A stretch of 64,000 bases of DNA from Chiua virens (taxonomy: Eukaryota; Basidiomycota; Agaricomycetes; Boletales; Boletaceae). The notes beneath the pieces are model-generated. The model did not search any database. It was not told where the DNA came from and worked only from the letters and a program-made list of their open reading frames with translations. Made by a program: the position numbers and the translations under genes. Below are positions 1 to 11,420 of this stretch, piece after piece. The stretch covers positions 1,116,001 through 1,180,000 of the forward strand of contig JAHNUO010000006.1 of assembly GCA_019787685.1 (NCBI GenBank). Reading direction: 5' to 3'. How positions within the stretch are numbered: position 1 is the first letter of the stretch; each line of letters opens with the position of its first letter.

Positions 1-721
1 GATCTGCCGTTCTAAAACTGGACTATAGCAAGGTCGTTTACTGTTTCTCGCTTATCTCGGCGGAGTCTTTTGTGAACGTGGACTGACAATTGTCGAACAA
101 TGGGTCGGAGCGCTACTGCGATTATCACGGAGCGTGTTCCGGGATGAAGGCATGATCGACCTTGGTCCCATGGACTTTGAAGAACAAAGTGGAAAGCGAC
201 CCAAGGTAGAAGAGTCACTGCAAGGATTCTCGACACAACCGCTACAACACGCACTCCTTAGTCTGTCAGCTGGGTATAAGCCTACGCATTATAACCCATA
301 TTCGACTGTCTCTCTACCTCCGCCTCCACCACCGCCAAGCATACCGCCTCCAATGCAGCCGCCACCGCCGCCGCCAAAAGGAATGCCGAGCTTTGGAAAT
401 CCGCTGGCACCTGCGCAGCCACAATTGGCGTTTTTGCCACTGTTCAATCAAACAGCGACGCAACGAGGGTTGAGTGTCGCGTACCCTGCAGCATTCTCTG
501 GACCACCACACGCTGGCAAGTGGACTGTGACTTGTCTCGGTGAGCACAAAGTTGTTCCGCTGCCGAAGTGACAGTCGGACTGACTGATCATTCAAGTGAA
601 TGGGATAGATAAAGGCAGAGGCAGTGGGCCGAGCAAGCAACTCGCGAAAGAGGAGGCGGCGAGAATGGCATACTATACGATGGGATGGGCGCCTCGTACG
701 TCTGCTTATTTTTCAGTATGA
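1..721 (+). CDS. RNase III-like / double-stranded RNA-binding protein, 3' part
   Basis: This is the C-terminal part of a gene cut by the left edge. Coding sequence resumes after a TAG acceptor at 26-28 and reads through to 539, where a GT intron (539-596) interrupts it. The last exon ends with TGA at 719-721. The first ~35 residues (around FLAYLGGVFCERG and VEQWVGALL) resemble the second half of an RNase III domain. A low-complexity linker with two runs of 6-7 prolines follows. The C-terminus is a dsRNA-binding motif: WTVTCLG before the intron and GSGPSKQLAKEEAA after it, the canonical helix 2 of the fold. Family knowledge suggests RNA processing or a mitochondrial ribosomal L44-like role. 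The catalytic RNase III signature would lie upstream of the window, so nuclease activity cannot be judged. Confidence 0.7.
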
Positions 722-963
722 ATAGGTTATTTAAATCCACTAGGCGGATGATACATAGTTTGGATTGTAGAGAAAGGGGTTATCCTAAGTAGGAAATGAC
801 ACTATTGCATAGTAGCGAGCGTGGGAGATGTTGCTTACTCATGAAGAGAAGTGGATGCCGAAGATCAGAGTAAACGAGTTGCCCACAATTTGGCGTCCGA
901 GGACGGTTCTTTGTCTAGTACAACTCCTCTCCTTCAAGCTGAGAGTCAGTGTCCCCGTTCGCC
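722..963. other. Intergenic gap between two tandem + genes
   Basis: This 242-bp stretch holds the 3' region of the dsRNA-binding gene and the promoter of the SNF2 gene. I see no gene, strong TATA box or repeat in it. Confidence 0.5.
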
Positions 964-3900
964 ATGCAAGATGCCCACCCAGTGCCGTCCATATCCATGT
1001 CCAACCTTGCCCTCTCCGAACCTGCGCGAATCGACTTGACCGACGACGACGACGTCCTGTTCCCTTCGACACGCGCTCATACAGAAGTAAGGTCTCTGCA
1101 GCCGTATCCTTTCTCTGCCTACCCGCGCCCTGTTTCCCCACACGCGCCGAAGCCACCGATGCTGCACTCCCCGGCCTATCGCCCCGTCTTTCCTGTCCCC
1201 TCCCTGCCCCGCTCGCATCAACTTCTCGCTCACCCTCAAAATGGTTCATCCCATATCCACCCGTTCATCACTCGACCCCCGTCCACCCACCCCCCGAATA
1301 ACGTCATTGATCTCACTCATTCTCCCTCTCCTCCCTCTTCTCCTCTTCCCTTAGGTACCGCTCTCCCGGATGATCTCTCCCCTAGGACTCCCGTTTGCAT
1401 TGGGCAGCTTACCGTTACCGCCCTGGTTCTGTATCCCGTCACATATCTTCAGCCGTATGATCCGGCCAAGCCAGAAACCGAATGGGCGAGCGTTCGCCTT
1501 CAATATGAGCACAACCCTCAGAAACAGCCAGGTTTGACAGAAACCATACATATCAAAACCCCGCACATGAAATCTTCTTCCGGCGAAGTAAGTCAGGGTG
1601 AAGCCTTTGGGGTTGTCGAGCAGAAAGTAGCATCCCACCTAGGCCCGATGCTAGGCAAAGGTCTCATTCGATTAGACGCCAAAGTGCGTCGTGGCGCGCC
1701 AAATGTGAGCATACCTCGCCCTTTGACCTAGCTCCACTAGAACTCGCCGTTCTTATCCTACCGCAGCTCCCCATTCTTCCATTACAGATGCTTGTTTACA
1801 CTCCAAAGGGTAACATCGATGTCGTCGGAAATTATCTCCATCAGTGTGGACTCTTACTCGATCACCCCTCACCTCCATACGACGTGCAGCGGCTCGCTAA
1901 CTATCATTATTGCAACCCGCACAATCCTCCTCCTGGAGGGTATCGTCAAACCTTCGTTCCCTCTCGTCCTGGTTATTCAGGCCCAGGAGGGAGCAATTCT
2001 CGTTGGACCGCACCTTCAGTGTCTGGAAAGACGCTCGAAATTCAGCGTAGTCAGGTAGAGGAACTCTTCAAGAACCTTAGAAGCGGAGATGAGCTCCCTG
2101 AGACTGAACCTGGTAACTCTCGTTCATTATTCTTATTTGTCACCGCTTCATCCACTGACTCGTCACGTTATATGAAAAGTATATGAAGTCGGGACGGTTC
2201 TTTATCCCCATCAGAAGAAAGCACTTACTTTCCTTCTCGAGCGAGAACGCGAGAAACGTTGTAACGATGGCCGCTATTCCTCTCTGTGGCAGGCCAGGGT
2301 GAACCCACAGTCTGGACAACATTCGTGGTTCCATATTGTGACTCAGAAGGAACTTTTTCATGAACCAGAGGAAGCAAAAGGCGCCATTCTTGCCGATGAT
2401 GTGTGTCTCTACTGTTTGAATAAGATTACGTAATGACAGATGCACTTCACAGATGGGTCTTGGCAAGACGATCACTTGCGTGTCCCTCATCGCTGCTACC
2501 TTGGATGCCGCTCACGCCTTCGCCGCTTCCCCCTCCCCTCCCCCTCCTGCTCCTCCAGATAGAAACGCCCTCGATGAAAAGCTTTCTGCTGCGCATTTTG
2601 CTGGCAGTGTTTGGGGGATGCCCAGTTCATCCGACTCAGGCAAGGGCAAAGGCAAGGCAGCGAAAGCCCAGGATAAAGCAGAAGCTGAATATGCGCGTGC
2701 ATGTCGGATCAAAGTCAAAAGTCGAGCAACTCTCATCATTTGCCCTCTCTCAACTGTGTCGAACTGGGAAGACCAATTCCGCGAACATTGGCGAGGAGAG
2801 GTTTCGATAGTTGGGGGTGGTGGGATTAGCTGCGCGGCGGCTACGAATGCATCAGGTACTGCTCCACTGCCCTCTCAGACGGCGCTGGACCAGAAACAGG
2901 CCAGTTCCGACGTCAAACCTCCTGGTCGTCCAACGAGTGGCCGGCGGTTGCGGGTATATGTATACCACGGGAATGCGCGTCGGCCAGATTCAGCTTTCCT
3001 AGCAGATTTTGATGCTGTCATCACAACTTATGCAACGTTGGCTTCTGAGTATTCAAGGCAAACTCGGAGCGTCACTTCTCTTGAGCCTGATGAAGAGGAT
3101 GAAGGCGACAGCGATGGAGGACTTCCAGGCGTCGGGATTGATGAACATGGGAATCAGGTGGTACGGTTACCCAAACCTAAACGAGCGGGGATGAAACGGA
3201 AAAAGTCGTTCCCTAATGTTGCAATGGAAGCCACTAGCGCTCTGCAAACTATCCACTGGTTCAGAGTCGTACTTGATGAAGCGCAGTATGTATTTCCAGC
3301 CAGCGAGCAGCGAGCACGAGCTCACTATGATACAGTTCTATCAAGGAGACCGGAACCGTAGGAAGTCGTGCTTCATGCGACTTGGTTGCTGACCGTCGTC
3401 TCTGCCTGACGGGAACTCCGGTCCAGAACAAGCTTGACGACGTTTTTGCATTGATCAAGTTCTTACGTTTAGAACCCTTCGATGACAAGAACATCTGGAC
3501 GGAATACATCGGAACCCCTGTCAAGTATGGGCAGTCACTTGGTGTTGCCCGACTACAAACTATCATGAAGTGTATCACTCTCCGGCGCACGAAAGAAACC
3601 AAGGCCTCTGACGGAAAGAGAATTCTTAATCTGCCACCCCGTCGAGACGAACTACGTTACCTCAAATTCGACCCGCACGAGCAAACGATTTATGACCAGT
3701 TCTTCACGGAATCCAAAGCTGAGTTCAACGAGTTGTCGAACAAAAATGAGGTTATGAAGAATTACGTGGGGATCTTGCAGAAAATCTTGCGCTTGCGGCA
3801 AATTTGTGATCATTTTGAGCTTGTCCAGGGCAAGGAACTCGGAGGCGTTCAGCCAACGGAGACCAGCAGTTATGAGGACACTGCGGCCGCGATTGAACGA

Positions 3901-5184
3901 GAGGGCCTCAATCCATCCCGTGCGACTGCGATCGTTGCACTGCTGAGGGAGGCGGCAACAACGCAATGCGTAGAGTGTGGCGAAGAGTTATGCATTTCCT
4001 CGGAGAGCCAACAATTCACTGAGGGAGGAGCATGTGTAGACGACGGGCCATCGGCACCCAAGCGTGGGCGGAGGACAAAAGGGACAGCATCTCGCGCCTC
4101 GACAAGGGCCAACAGTCCATCGATGTCAGCTCTCGTTCTAACTCGCTGTCAGCACCTTTTCTGCCTCCCATGTTATCGGTTGTGCGTATGCCCTGGATGG
4201 CCAGACGTGTCCCCGGACGTTCGACGATCATGTTCTGCTTGTCAGACCGGACTTTCCCCTCAAGACGCAATGCAAGTACGGCCCGACTGTCAACCCCAGG
4301 ACTTGTCATTGAAAAAGAAACCTGGAAGGCGAGAAAAGAAGCCGAAAGGGGCCGGGGCGGAGAAATTCACACCATCAACCAAAGTCAAAGCCTTACTTAA
4401 CGATCTTATCCAATTTTCCAAGGCAAACCCATATTCTGCCAACTACGATCCCGACTCGGTCGAGGTGGAGATGGTAGACGATCAGGGGAGGCGAGTTGAC
4501 GACGGAATCATCAAGACTGTGGTATTGTAAGTGACGTTTTTGTACGCGAGAAACGACTGAACATGTGACCCTTAGTTCACAATGGACGACTATGCTCGAT
4601 AAGTATGGTTATAATCGTTTTGATGGTTCTTATTCTCATAAGGACTTTTTAGGGTGGAAGACGCTCTAGATGCAGCCGGAATTCGCTACGACCGCTTGGA
4701 TGGTACTATGAAACGTGAGGATCGGACAAAAGCCATGGACGCCCTCAAATATGACCCCGCTTGTGAAGTCCTTCTTGTCAGCTTGAAGGCTGGTGGAGTC
4801 GGGTTAAACCTCACTGCTGCACAACGCGTTTACCTGATGGATCCTTACTGGTACGTTGTTTTGTCGAGCAATTGTCCTCGAGCGTGCCTAAGCGCATACA
4901 CAGGAACCCAGCGGTGGAGAACCAGGCTGTTGATCGTATCGTATGCCGCTGCTTAATGCACACCCGCTATCTCCAACTAATGGTTTACTTAATAGCACCG
5001 CTTGGGACAGACACGACCCGTTACGACTGTCAAACTCATTATTGAAAACTCCATAGAGGATCGTCTGCTAGAAGTCCAGCGGAAAAAGACCGAGTTGGCC
5101 AATATGACCTTGGGTCAGAATTTCAGCAAAGCCGAATTACTTCAGCGACGGATGGAGGAGTTGAACCAGCTGTTTGGGCCATAA
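964..5184 (+). CDS. Rad5/HLTF-type SNF2 ATPase with RING finger
   Basis: A nuclear DNA-dependent ATPase of roughly 1,200 residues over about nine exons. The first in-frame ATG is at 964; upstream readings use only GTG. After a Ser/Pro-rich N-terminus with an acidic patch (DLTDDDDV), residues ~140-250 look like a HIRAN domain. The SNF2 N-lobe begins near TVLYPHQKKAL. Walker A (MGLGKT) starts right after an intron. Motif II becomes DEAH only after splicing out 3286-3335, and motif III is LCLTGTPVQN. A RING finger is inserted between the lobes (CVECGEELC, then CQHLFCLPC and SCSACQ). The helicase C lobe carries RYDRLDGTM, SLKAGGVGLNLT and HRLGQTRPV. This order matches Rad5/HLTF, which act in post-replication repair as ubiquitin ligase and fork-remodelling translocase. 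Rad16-like paralogues lack HIRAN, so Rad5/HLTF is preferred. It converges with the ThrE-like gene across 177 bp. Confidence 0.9.
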
Positions 5185-5361
5185 GTTATGTTGATTTACC
5201 GCATGCCTTCGTTTAACTCCATCTTGATGAGTTCCTTCCTTTCCGACACACTACTGCAATTCTTATTGGTAGAGCATCCTCGTTGTAATCAATAGACGAC
5301 CTGTTGCGCTACATATGAATATAGCTAATAACTGTACTATGTATAACTCGCGATCGAGAAC

Positions 5362-7607
5362 CTAGAATGCAAAATGGGTCGTGTTCTTTCGTCGCCCCAA
5401 TGCATAAACAAATATCTGGCTGACGAAGAGACCGAGTGTTATTCCGATGGCAACCCGAATCATGCGTACGGCAAGAGAAAAGCCCGACGAGTATTGTTCC
5501 GTCGAGCTTGGATCGGTGTCAATGAGGCCGCCTCCCTCCGCGATACCGGACTGTAAGAAATGCTGTGAGAACGGCAGACATGACAACGATCTGTCCACGT
5601 ACGGGCACAAGAAAAAGAACACCTGTCACCATCGAGGTAAAAGCTGTCCCGCGAATCACCCGCGAATAGAAATTGCCAAGCAGCCCGATCATCAACGCCC
5701 CCGCGGCGGAGACGAGGTCACCGTTATCGGGCAAAAAAATATTCCCCAACTTGTTCGCTGTGAACGCCAAGCACGCAAAGATGACCATGACCAACATCTG
5801 CCAGCTCCAAAACGTTTGCATGTTGGACAGCGAGGAGGCGACGGCGTAGGTCGGGACCAGGATGGGTAACAGCCACCAGGGAAGGGGTTGTCGCCACCAC
5901 GGCCAGTCTGGCTGTCTGCTACATCCTTGGGGTCACCGTTGAATAGGGGGCCGCGCGAAACAGCGTGGAGTCACAGTACCTCTGAGTAAATAGTTCCTAT
6001 CAAGCGTAGCCACCTTGGCGAATCCAAACACTGCCTCTCCAAGGGGAAAGGTCCCGTTCTCAGCTTGAAACGATCCGTGTAGCATTCGATAGGTCGGGGT
6101 TTGGTTCCGTTCGAGCGCGCGTCGCGCGTGGGGATTCATCACGAGGTAAATGTCTGATCCGATGGCGAGACCGAAACCCTAGTATGGTCGATTCGCTTGG
6201 TCAGAAAAAGCAGGACGACCCGGCTTCAACGACAACCCTTACCAAAAAGAGCGTATAAATGATCGCGTAAACCATCCGAACTGATCCACAGAGCATGTTG
6301 CGCGACGTCAACTCCAGCGCGCTGATAACTGCGGATCGCGGTTAGTGAAGATTTAGCCGGCATATCTGAAACATGACTCACGGATGGTGAAACCCGGCAG
6401 GATAAGAACAACCCCGGCGGCGGAAATAGCGTTGTAACAAAACAGATCTCCAGGGATCGTACTCAGTGCTCGTGAGACGAAGGAGACAATAATTGCAATG
6501 GAGATCCTGTGAACGACTGCTTAAACAGGGATGTCGTACTGCTGGTTGATGTCGGATGACTCACTCGTAAACGTTTGCATACGTGGCACTCTTTGATGCG
6601 GAGTTGAGGACCCAAATACTGAAAGACGCAAGCGCACAGGCCAGATATCCACATATCGATAATAGACCCCCCAAAGACCATTGCGGAGATCATGGAAGCA
6701 GTGACGAAGGCAAAGAGACACCGCGGCCAAAGCGAGTAAATAGGGTCAGCTTTAAGGATGTCTCTAAGTTCCTGCGTTCCGTCTTCGACCATCATCTTAT
6801 TATGCAGCACTCTGCGATAAATGAGGTGCACTTTGTGCAGTGGAGTTAACGCGATCCGACCCTTGGCCTTGACAAAGCGAGTTTCGACGGTGGGCACGTC
6901 TTCATCGCCGAATGTCACGATGATGACATCTGGGATGTGCACGAACGCCGCTTTCGCATTCAGCATGACAGACGCCGTCGTCAGCTGGGTGTCGATGCGA
7001 TGAGAGGGTGAACCGAACGTCAGCAGGCACTTGGCCAGTGCGAGAATGAACTGGCGCCGTTTGTCGATATCTAACGCACCAACCATGCCATGAATCCGAC
7101 TTGCCAACGTCTCAAGACAACATGCTTACCTTGTACGTGCTTGAGAATCTTCGCCTCCGTTTTATTCCGCTTCATGACGCTGAGTCGTCGTTTTCCACCT
7201 CGATAAAACATACGTCCCTCAGTATCCGCGAGATATGGTACATTCTGGAGAGTCGAAGCTCGAATTTTGGCGTGATCTCGAGGGGCATGGTCTTCAGGGA
7301 CGTCGAAATAACTCGGCCAGTTTGGTTGCGACTGAGCCGTCTTCGCATCACTAAACAGTTCGTTGTCCAGCACCGGGACGTCTTTCGAGCGACCGGTCAA
7401 AAAGGAGAAGAGACGCCTTCTCATGGGACGCCCTTCAGCTTCTTCGAGGTTACCAAGCATTTGGTTCGGACTAGCTGCTACTCCGGTCCTTGAATGAATA
7501 GGTAGAGTGTCTGCGGGACTCCCGCGACCCGATAGCGTCCAAGGAAGATTGGTCCTTTTGGATATCTCAGAGAGCCTGGGCTGTTTCGTTGATGAGCTAG
7601 TCGACAT
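5362..7607 (-). CDS. ThrE/Prm10-type membrane transporter (threonine/serine exporter family)
   Basis: The start ATG is at 7607 and the stop TAG at 5362-5364, with several short introns. A hydrophilic Ser/Arg-rich N-terminus of ~180 residues leads into the DUF1212/ThrE domain: FILALAKCLLTFGSPSHRI, then a hydrophobic/charged half ending near GPQLRIKECHVC. The C-terminal half is a chain of membrane helices (MLVMVIFACLAFTANKLGN, GALMIGLLGNFYSRV, GVLFLVP) and a last helix before YALGRR. This two-part arrangement is that of yeast Prm10 and bacterial ThrE exporters. Substrate in fungi is not established, so amino-acid export is an inference from the family name. Retained frames between exons show that introns are numerous in the C-terminal half, and exact borders there are approximate. 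Confidence 0.82.
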
Positions 7608-7974
7608 GACGATGCAGCGGTGAGCGACTCAAGAGGGTTCACAAGGAAACGGGAGCTAAGGGATACGGGCCTGCTTCGACGATGGCTGGTATTATGTATG
7701 CAACCTGGATGAGCCCAGATTCTAATCAAACCGGTCCACAAAAGACCTGCTCGGAAAGCGACCGAATTAATTATCAAGAATGGACGAAACATACCCAACT
7801 TTAATCTTGCATGCCTTTCGCCAGTGCTGCTCGTTAAAATGAGTGATATAGCTGGGTAGAGAACGATATCATAGTGACTTTCGGGATATGATTTACAAGA
7901 CATCAGGCGTACACAGCCAGACAAGACAACAGTAATAGATGCCGACTTTGTTGCCAAATAAATGCGAAAACGTT
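7608..7974. other. Intergenic region between two minus-strand genes
   Basis: This 367-bp gap holds the 3' region of the Zn2Cys6 factor gene and the promoter of the ThrE-like gene. Open frames here are short and look non-coding, and I see no clear repeat or regulatory motif. Confidence 0.5.
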
Positions 7975-10900
7975 ACCATATTTGAGGCGTAGGGAGATAA
8001 TCTGTGGGCAGAAGGAAGGCATTCATGCCTTGTTGCGAGAATGTGTTACCACCTAAGCTTTGGTCGGATATCCAGACGGGGAGCTGTTCGGTGGAAGTCA
8101 TTTCGAATCCCCTCCAGATGCTGTCCTACATCAGTAGCTTGGTGAGGCATCATTCCCATTTGCATTTGTTGCAACGCTTCCGGGCTTGTAAATGACGGAT
8201 CGTACGTGGGTGAGAACGATTCGTGGTTCATTACACCCGGCTGTTGCTGCTGTTCTATCGTCATGGGGGCTGGACGTTGAGCTTCACGTGGCATCTTCGG
8301 AGAGAGTGAGGCGGATGCAGCTTTCCGTTTCTGGCCTCTCTTTAGCATCAAATGAAGTGTCAGAGCATAACGCTTCCCAGGTACTGGTTGACGAGATCAG
8401 GAATATCCACAGGTGAAACCAAGGAGCCTACTTTGCGCCATCAGAGCTGCCAACCGTTCAACTTGTGATCCGACGTCCTGTACGTCGCACTCGTTTGGGC
8501 TGATAGAAAATAAGCAGTGGTTCAAAACGATACAGACCGGTGAGGCTTACAAAAGGCGGGCGAGCCGCAAGAGGAACGAGGCAGCAAACGTGGCAGTGGC
8601 ATGCGTGTAGTGGACAGCTACCACAAGGTCACACCTCTCACAAAGATGAGATAATATGTCGACTCACCGTATTTCATCCCCTCGCTATATGAGGGAGAAT
8701 TGACAGTGATGTCCAAGCCCTGGCGTGCGATTCGAATGGAGCGAATGGCGAGGTCCCTCTGCACTCTCGGCATCTTCTGAACATCCTCCGGGCCATTAAT
8801 ACCCCTCAAGGCCGTGGCATTGTGGAATAGCTCTGCATGCAATTGTTGAAGTTGCAAACTTTGACGATAGAAGGCTGATGACGGCCACGTTTTGGTACTT
8901 GCATACTCCCAAAAATGATGACTCACCTGCATCTTCGTACTTCTGGGAGAAAGCCTGATCCCACGTTTTGTACCAGCTTTGAAATTCCAAGTCGGCTTGT
9001 TGAAGGACACTAAACGTCACGTCATCCACCGGGCGGTCAAAGGGTGAAAGCTTATTGTGGACACTTTCTCTGATGGCCATGAGCTCCACGGTGGAGACAA
9101 GACGCATATCGTCTTCGATCGCAAGGGGATGTTGTAAAAGCAGGCGACACTGCCAGATACTCTCATCATCCTTTAGGATAGCTGGACGACCAGTACCGTA
9201 GGACAACCTGAAATGTGATCGGTGAGAAATACCGCACATGCACGCGGAAACTTACTGGTGCTCAAAAAGATACAGACAAAACCATGTTCGGGAGGCGATG
9301 ACTAGTTCACGGTCTTCGGACCCATCCCAGCCCTTATTCTTGTTCTGCATCCGCCGAAGCAGCTTTGGCCATGCTTTATGCAATGCTGTCATACGCGTGA
9401 GATCAGGGTTGGGAGAACGAGAGAATAAACTAACAAAGTTCCATTGCCATCCGTACAGCGTGACCTCCACTTAGCCAACCGTTATCAGACCATCCTGAGA
9501 CGAGAACTAGAGGGTCGTCATTAGTGCCGGAAAAATGTTGGATGAAATGAAAACGCTGACTCATGGCCTGAACCGCTTCCACCCGGGTCACAGGGGAGAA
9601 GAGAGTGGCACGGGATATATTCTGGACTGCATCCAGACAACGGTTGTGTGTTTCGCTTGGTGTTCCTGCAAACAGATGTGAAAAAGATTCGAGTTTCAGG
9701 GATAAACTGACCTCCTCCGTCACGCACGCGAGCCCCGACCATGCAAATAGCATCGACTGCGAATGGCGAGCGGTGGTGAAGGGCGTCAAACGTGTCGATT
9801 CGGGAGTCAAACACGGGTAAAAATGTAGAGCAACCAGTATAAAATCTAGCGAGATGTTAGTTGCGGCATAGATTAGGAAAGAGGGTTCCTACATTCGGAA
9901 CAAATCGCGAGCTTCGTGTTCGGGTACAAGGTTCTGGGTGACGACTGCACAAATTCCAGATTCATGATGACGTGTGTCACCGTCAAGCAGAGTCACGTAC
10001 CATCGGGGAACACCATTCCACGGGGGATCTTGTGGCGGATCTTTCTCCTTTTAGAGGGTCGACTCTGTCGGTCTGGGGAAGGCGTCCTCGTCCTACTCTG
10101 TGGTTCGCTGCTTACTTCTCCACTCTCCTTGAGCGCGTATCAGCCTGTTTGAAAGAACAGAAGTGGGGAGCACTAACCTTGGCGGCTCTCTCGATTGCAA
10201 CGTCCGCCAAGCCACGCAAAACTTCCCAAGGTGCCACCAGACCTGAAGCGGGCAATTCGCCATTGTCCTCGTCCTCGACTTCGGAGGAATCGCTGGTGAT
10301 GTCCGAGGGCGGAAAGGTGCGCTTTGCACTGGAAGGCACCGGTGGCTGGTAGTTCCTGGGTGCGTGAGAGCGCTGAGAATTGTCGATATAACGCGTCGAA
10401 GGACCTTGAGTGCCAATTCCGCCGATGCTGGAAAAGGGAGGGAGGACCGCTGTTGAGGTTTGATTAAAGGGGAACTGCTGACCGGCGGCGGTACTGGCGT
10501 ATGAAGAGGAGAGTTGTGGGGAATGATAGTCACCGACGGACGGGGGAAGAGGACCCTGAGATCCAGAAGCGCGAACGTCACGGGAAGGACCGGTCATGAT
10601 TGGGGGGATGGAAGGATGATACGCAGTGGGTGTTGAAGGGCCGCGATGGGCACCTGGATCACTGATATGGGAACCATTCGGTGGCCCGACGGAAGGAGAG
10701 CCCATGGAGGGAGACTGGGCGTACGGGCCTTGAGAGAAGGTGGAGGGAGAACGATGAGCGGCGGGCGCGGTGCCACGCAAGTGGGCGACGATTTCGAGGA
10801 GGGTGTTCTGGATTGCGGTCTGAGTGACTCTGATATCGGCGACATGGGCCTCGAGACTGCGGATTCGTCTGGAAGGGTGTGAGGAGAGGGAATGAGAGAC

Positions 10901-11246
10901 AAGAAGGGCGTACTCGAGACCGGCTTCGCCAGTGAGGGTGGCCTCTCTCGAGGGCTTTTCAAAGAGACAGTCCAAGCCGGCGTGACGACAGCGGCGACAG
11001 GGGGGGTTGTCTGCGCCTTCGCAGCGCATTTTTTGTTTGCGACAGGCATTCTGTGGGGAACGGGTGAGCAGGGGGAGGGTAGATGGAGAGAGATGGCAAG
11101 TACGCAGGCGCCTTGAAGAGAAAGGTGAGCGGGGAGAGAGGGGAGGAATAATGTTACGCACGAGGAACGCGGTTGAGGGTCTTTACTGGTGGTTTTATGT
11201 CTGGTTTTTGAGGTTGTTTTGGTGGGTCAGACTGGTGGTCGTCCAT
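7975..11246 (-). CDS. Zn2Cys6 transcription factor with fungal-specific TF domain
   Basis: A nuclear DNA-binding regulator. The ATG at 11246 opens a lysine/proline-rich N-terminus. The zinc cluster is assembled from three exons, including an 8-nt micro-exon (11104-11111). Together they give RVPRACNACRKQKMRCEG, followed by PCRRCRHAGLDCLFEKP: six cysteines with normal spacing. After the intron at 10869-10913 comes a coiled-coil linker (RIRSLEAHVADI), then a long Ser/Pro-rich region. The fungal-specific TF middle domain follows: FDALHHRSPFAVDAICMVG, RVEAVQAM, and SGWSDNGWLSGGHAVRMA. Introns fall at 10128-10177 and 8121-8205 among others. The C-terminal end PVWISDQSLGGNTF...PQIW with stop at 7975 looks like the end of this family in Agaricomycetes. 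Targets are unknown. It is transcribed divergently from the DP1-like gene. Confidence 0.88.
11104..11111 (-). other. 8-nt micro-exon of the Zn2Cys6 factor
   Basis: The micro-exon reads GCGCCTGC on the minus strand. It is flanked by a CAAG acceptor (intron 11112-11161, donor GTGCGT) and a GTACTT donor (intron 11051-11103, acceptor CCACAG). It supplies the last two bases of Arg, then Ala and the first zinc-cluster Cys. Both introns (50 and 53 nt) have the length usual in this window. Without it, exons 1 and 3 cannot be joined in frame with an intact first cysteine. Confidence 0.8.
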
Positions 11247-11420
11247 TGTTGTTGGGGGGTGAATGGGGAGAATGAGGGGGATGAGATGGTTCAATAAAAG
11301 GAGGGAGAGTGCCAGCGTGTCATTTCATTCCGTGACAGGGCTGACAGTGGACCCGACGTTGCCCGCGGCGAGCGATCGACAATCTCACGCCTTAATCCCT
11401 CCACCCTCAATGATAACGTA
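11247..11420. promoter_or_regulatory. Divergent promoter, Zn2Cys6 factor / DP1-like gene
   Basis: This 174-bp gap separates two start codons on opposite strands. It includes an imperfect dyad around 11318-11337 (TGTCA, 10 bp, TGACA) near its middle. No TATA box stands out. Confidence 0.5.

Noticed and set aside
839..1249. Antisense open frame over the SNF2 5' exon
   Set aside because: Shadow of a GC-rich coding exon, with Arg/Gly-rich composition and no family signature.
3255..3361. DEAQ variant of helicase motif II with a unique extension
   Set aside because: It is intron read-through. Splicing 3286-3335 gives canonical DEAH followed by SIKE.
10112..11161. Continuous open frame starting MRNIIPPLSP as the N-terminus of the Zn2Cys6 factor
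   Set aside because: It reads through two introns and lacks the first cysteine of the cluster. The micro-exon model from the ATG at 11246 gives the complete motif.
7975..11420. Secondary-metabolite cluster centred on the Zn2Cys6 factor
   Set aside because: The neighbours are SEC3, a DP1-like and a ThrE-like gene. The SDR at 61-62 kb is far away, and no synthase, P450 or terpene cyclase is present.
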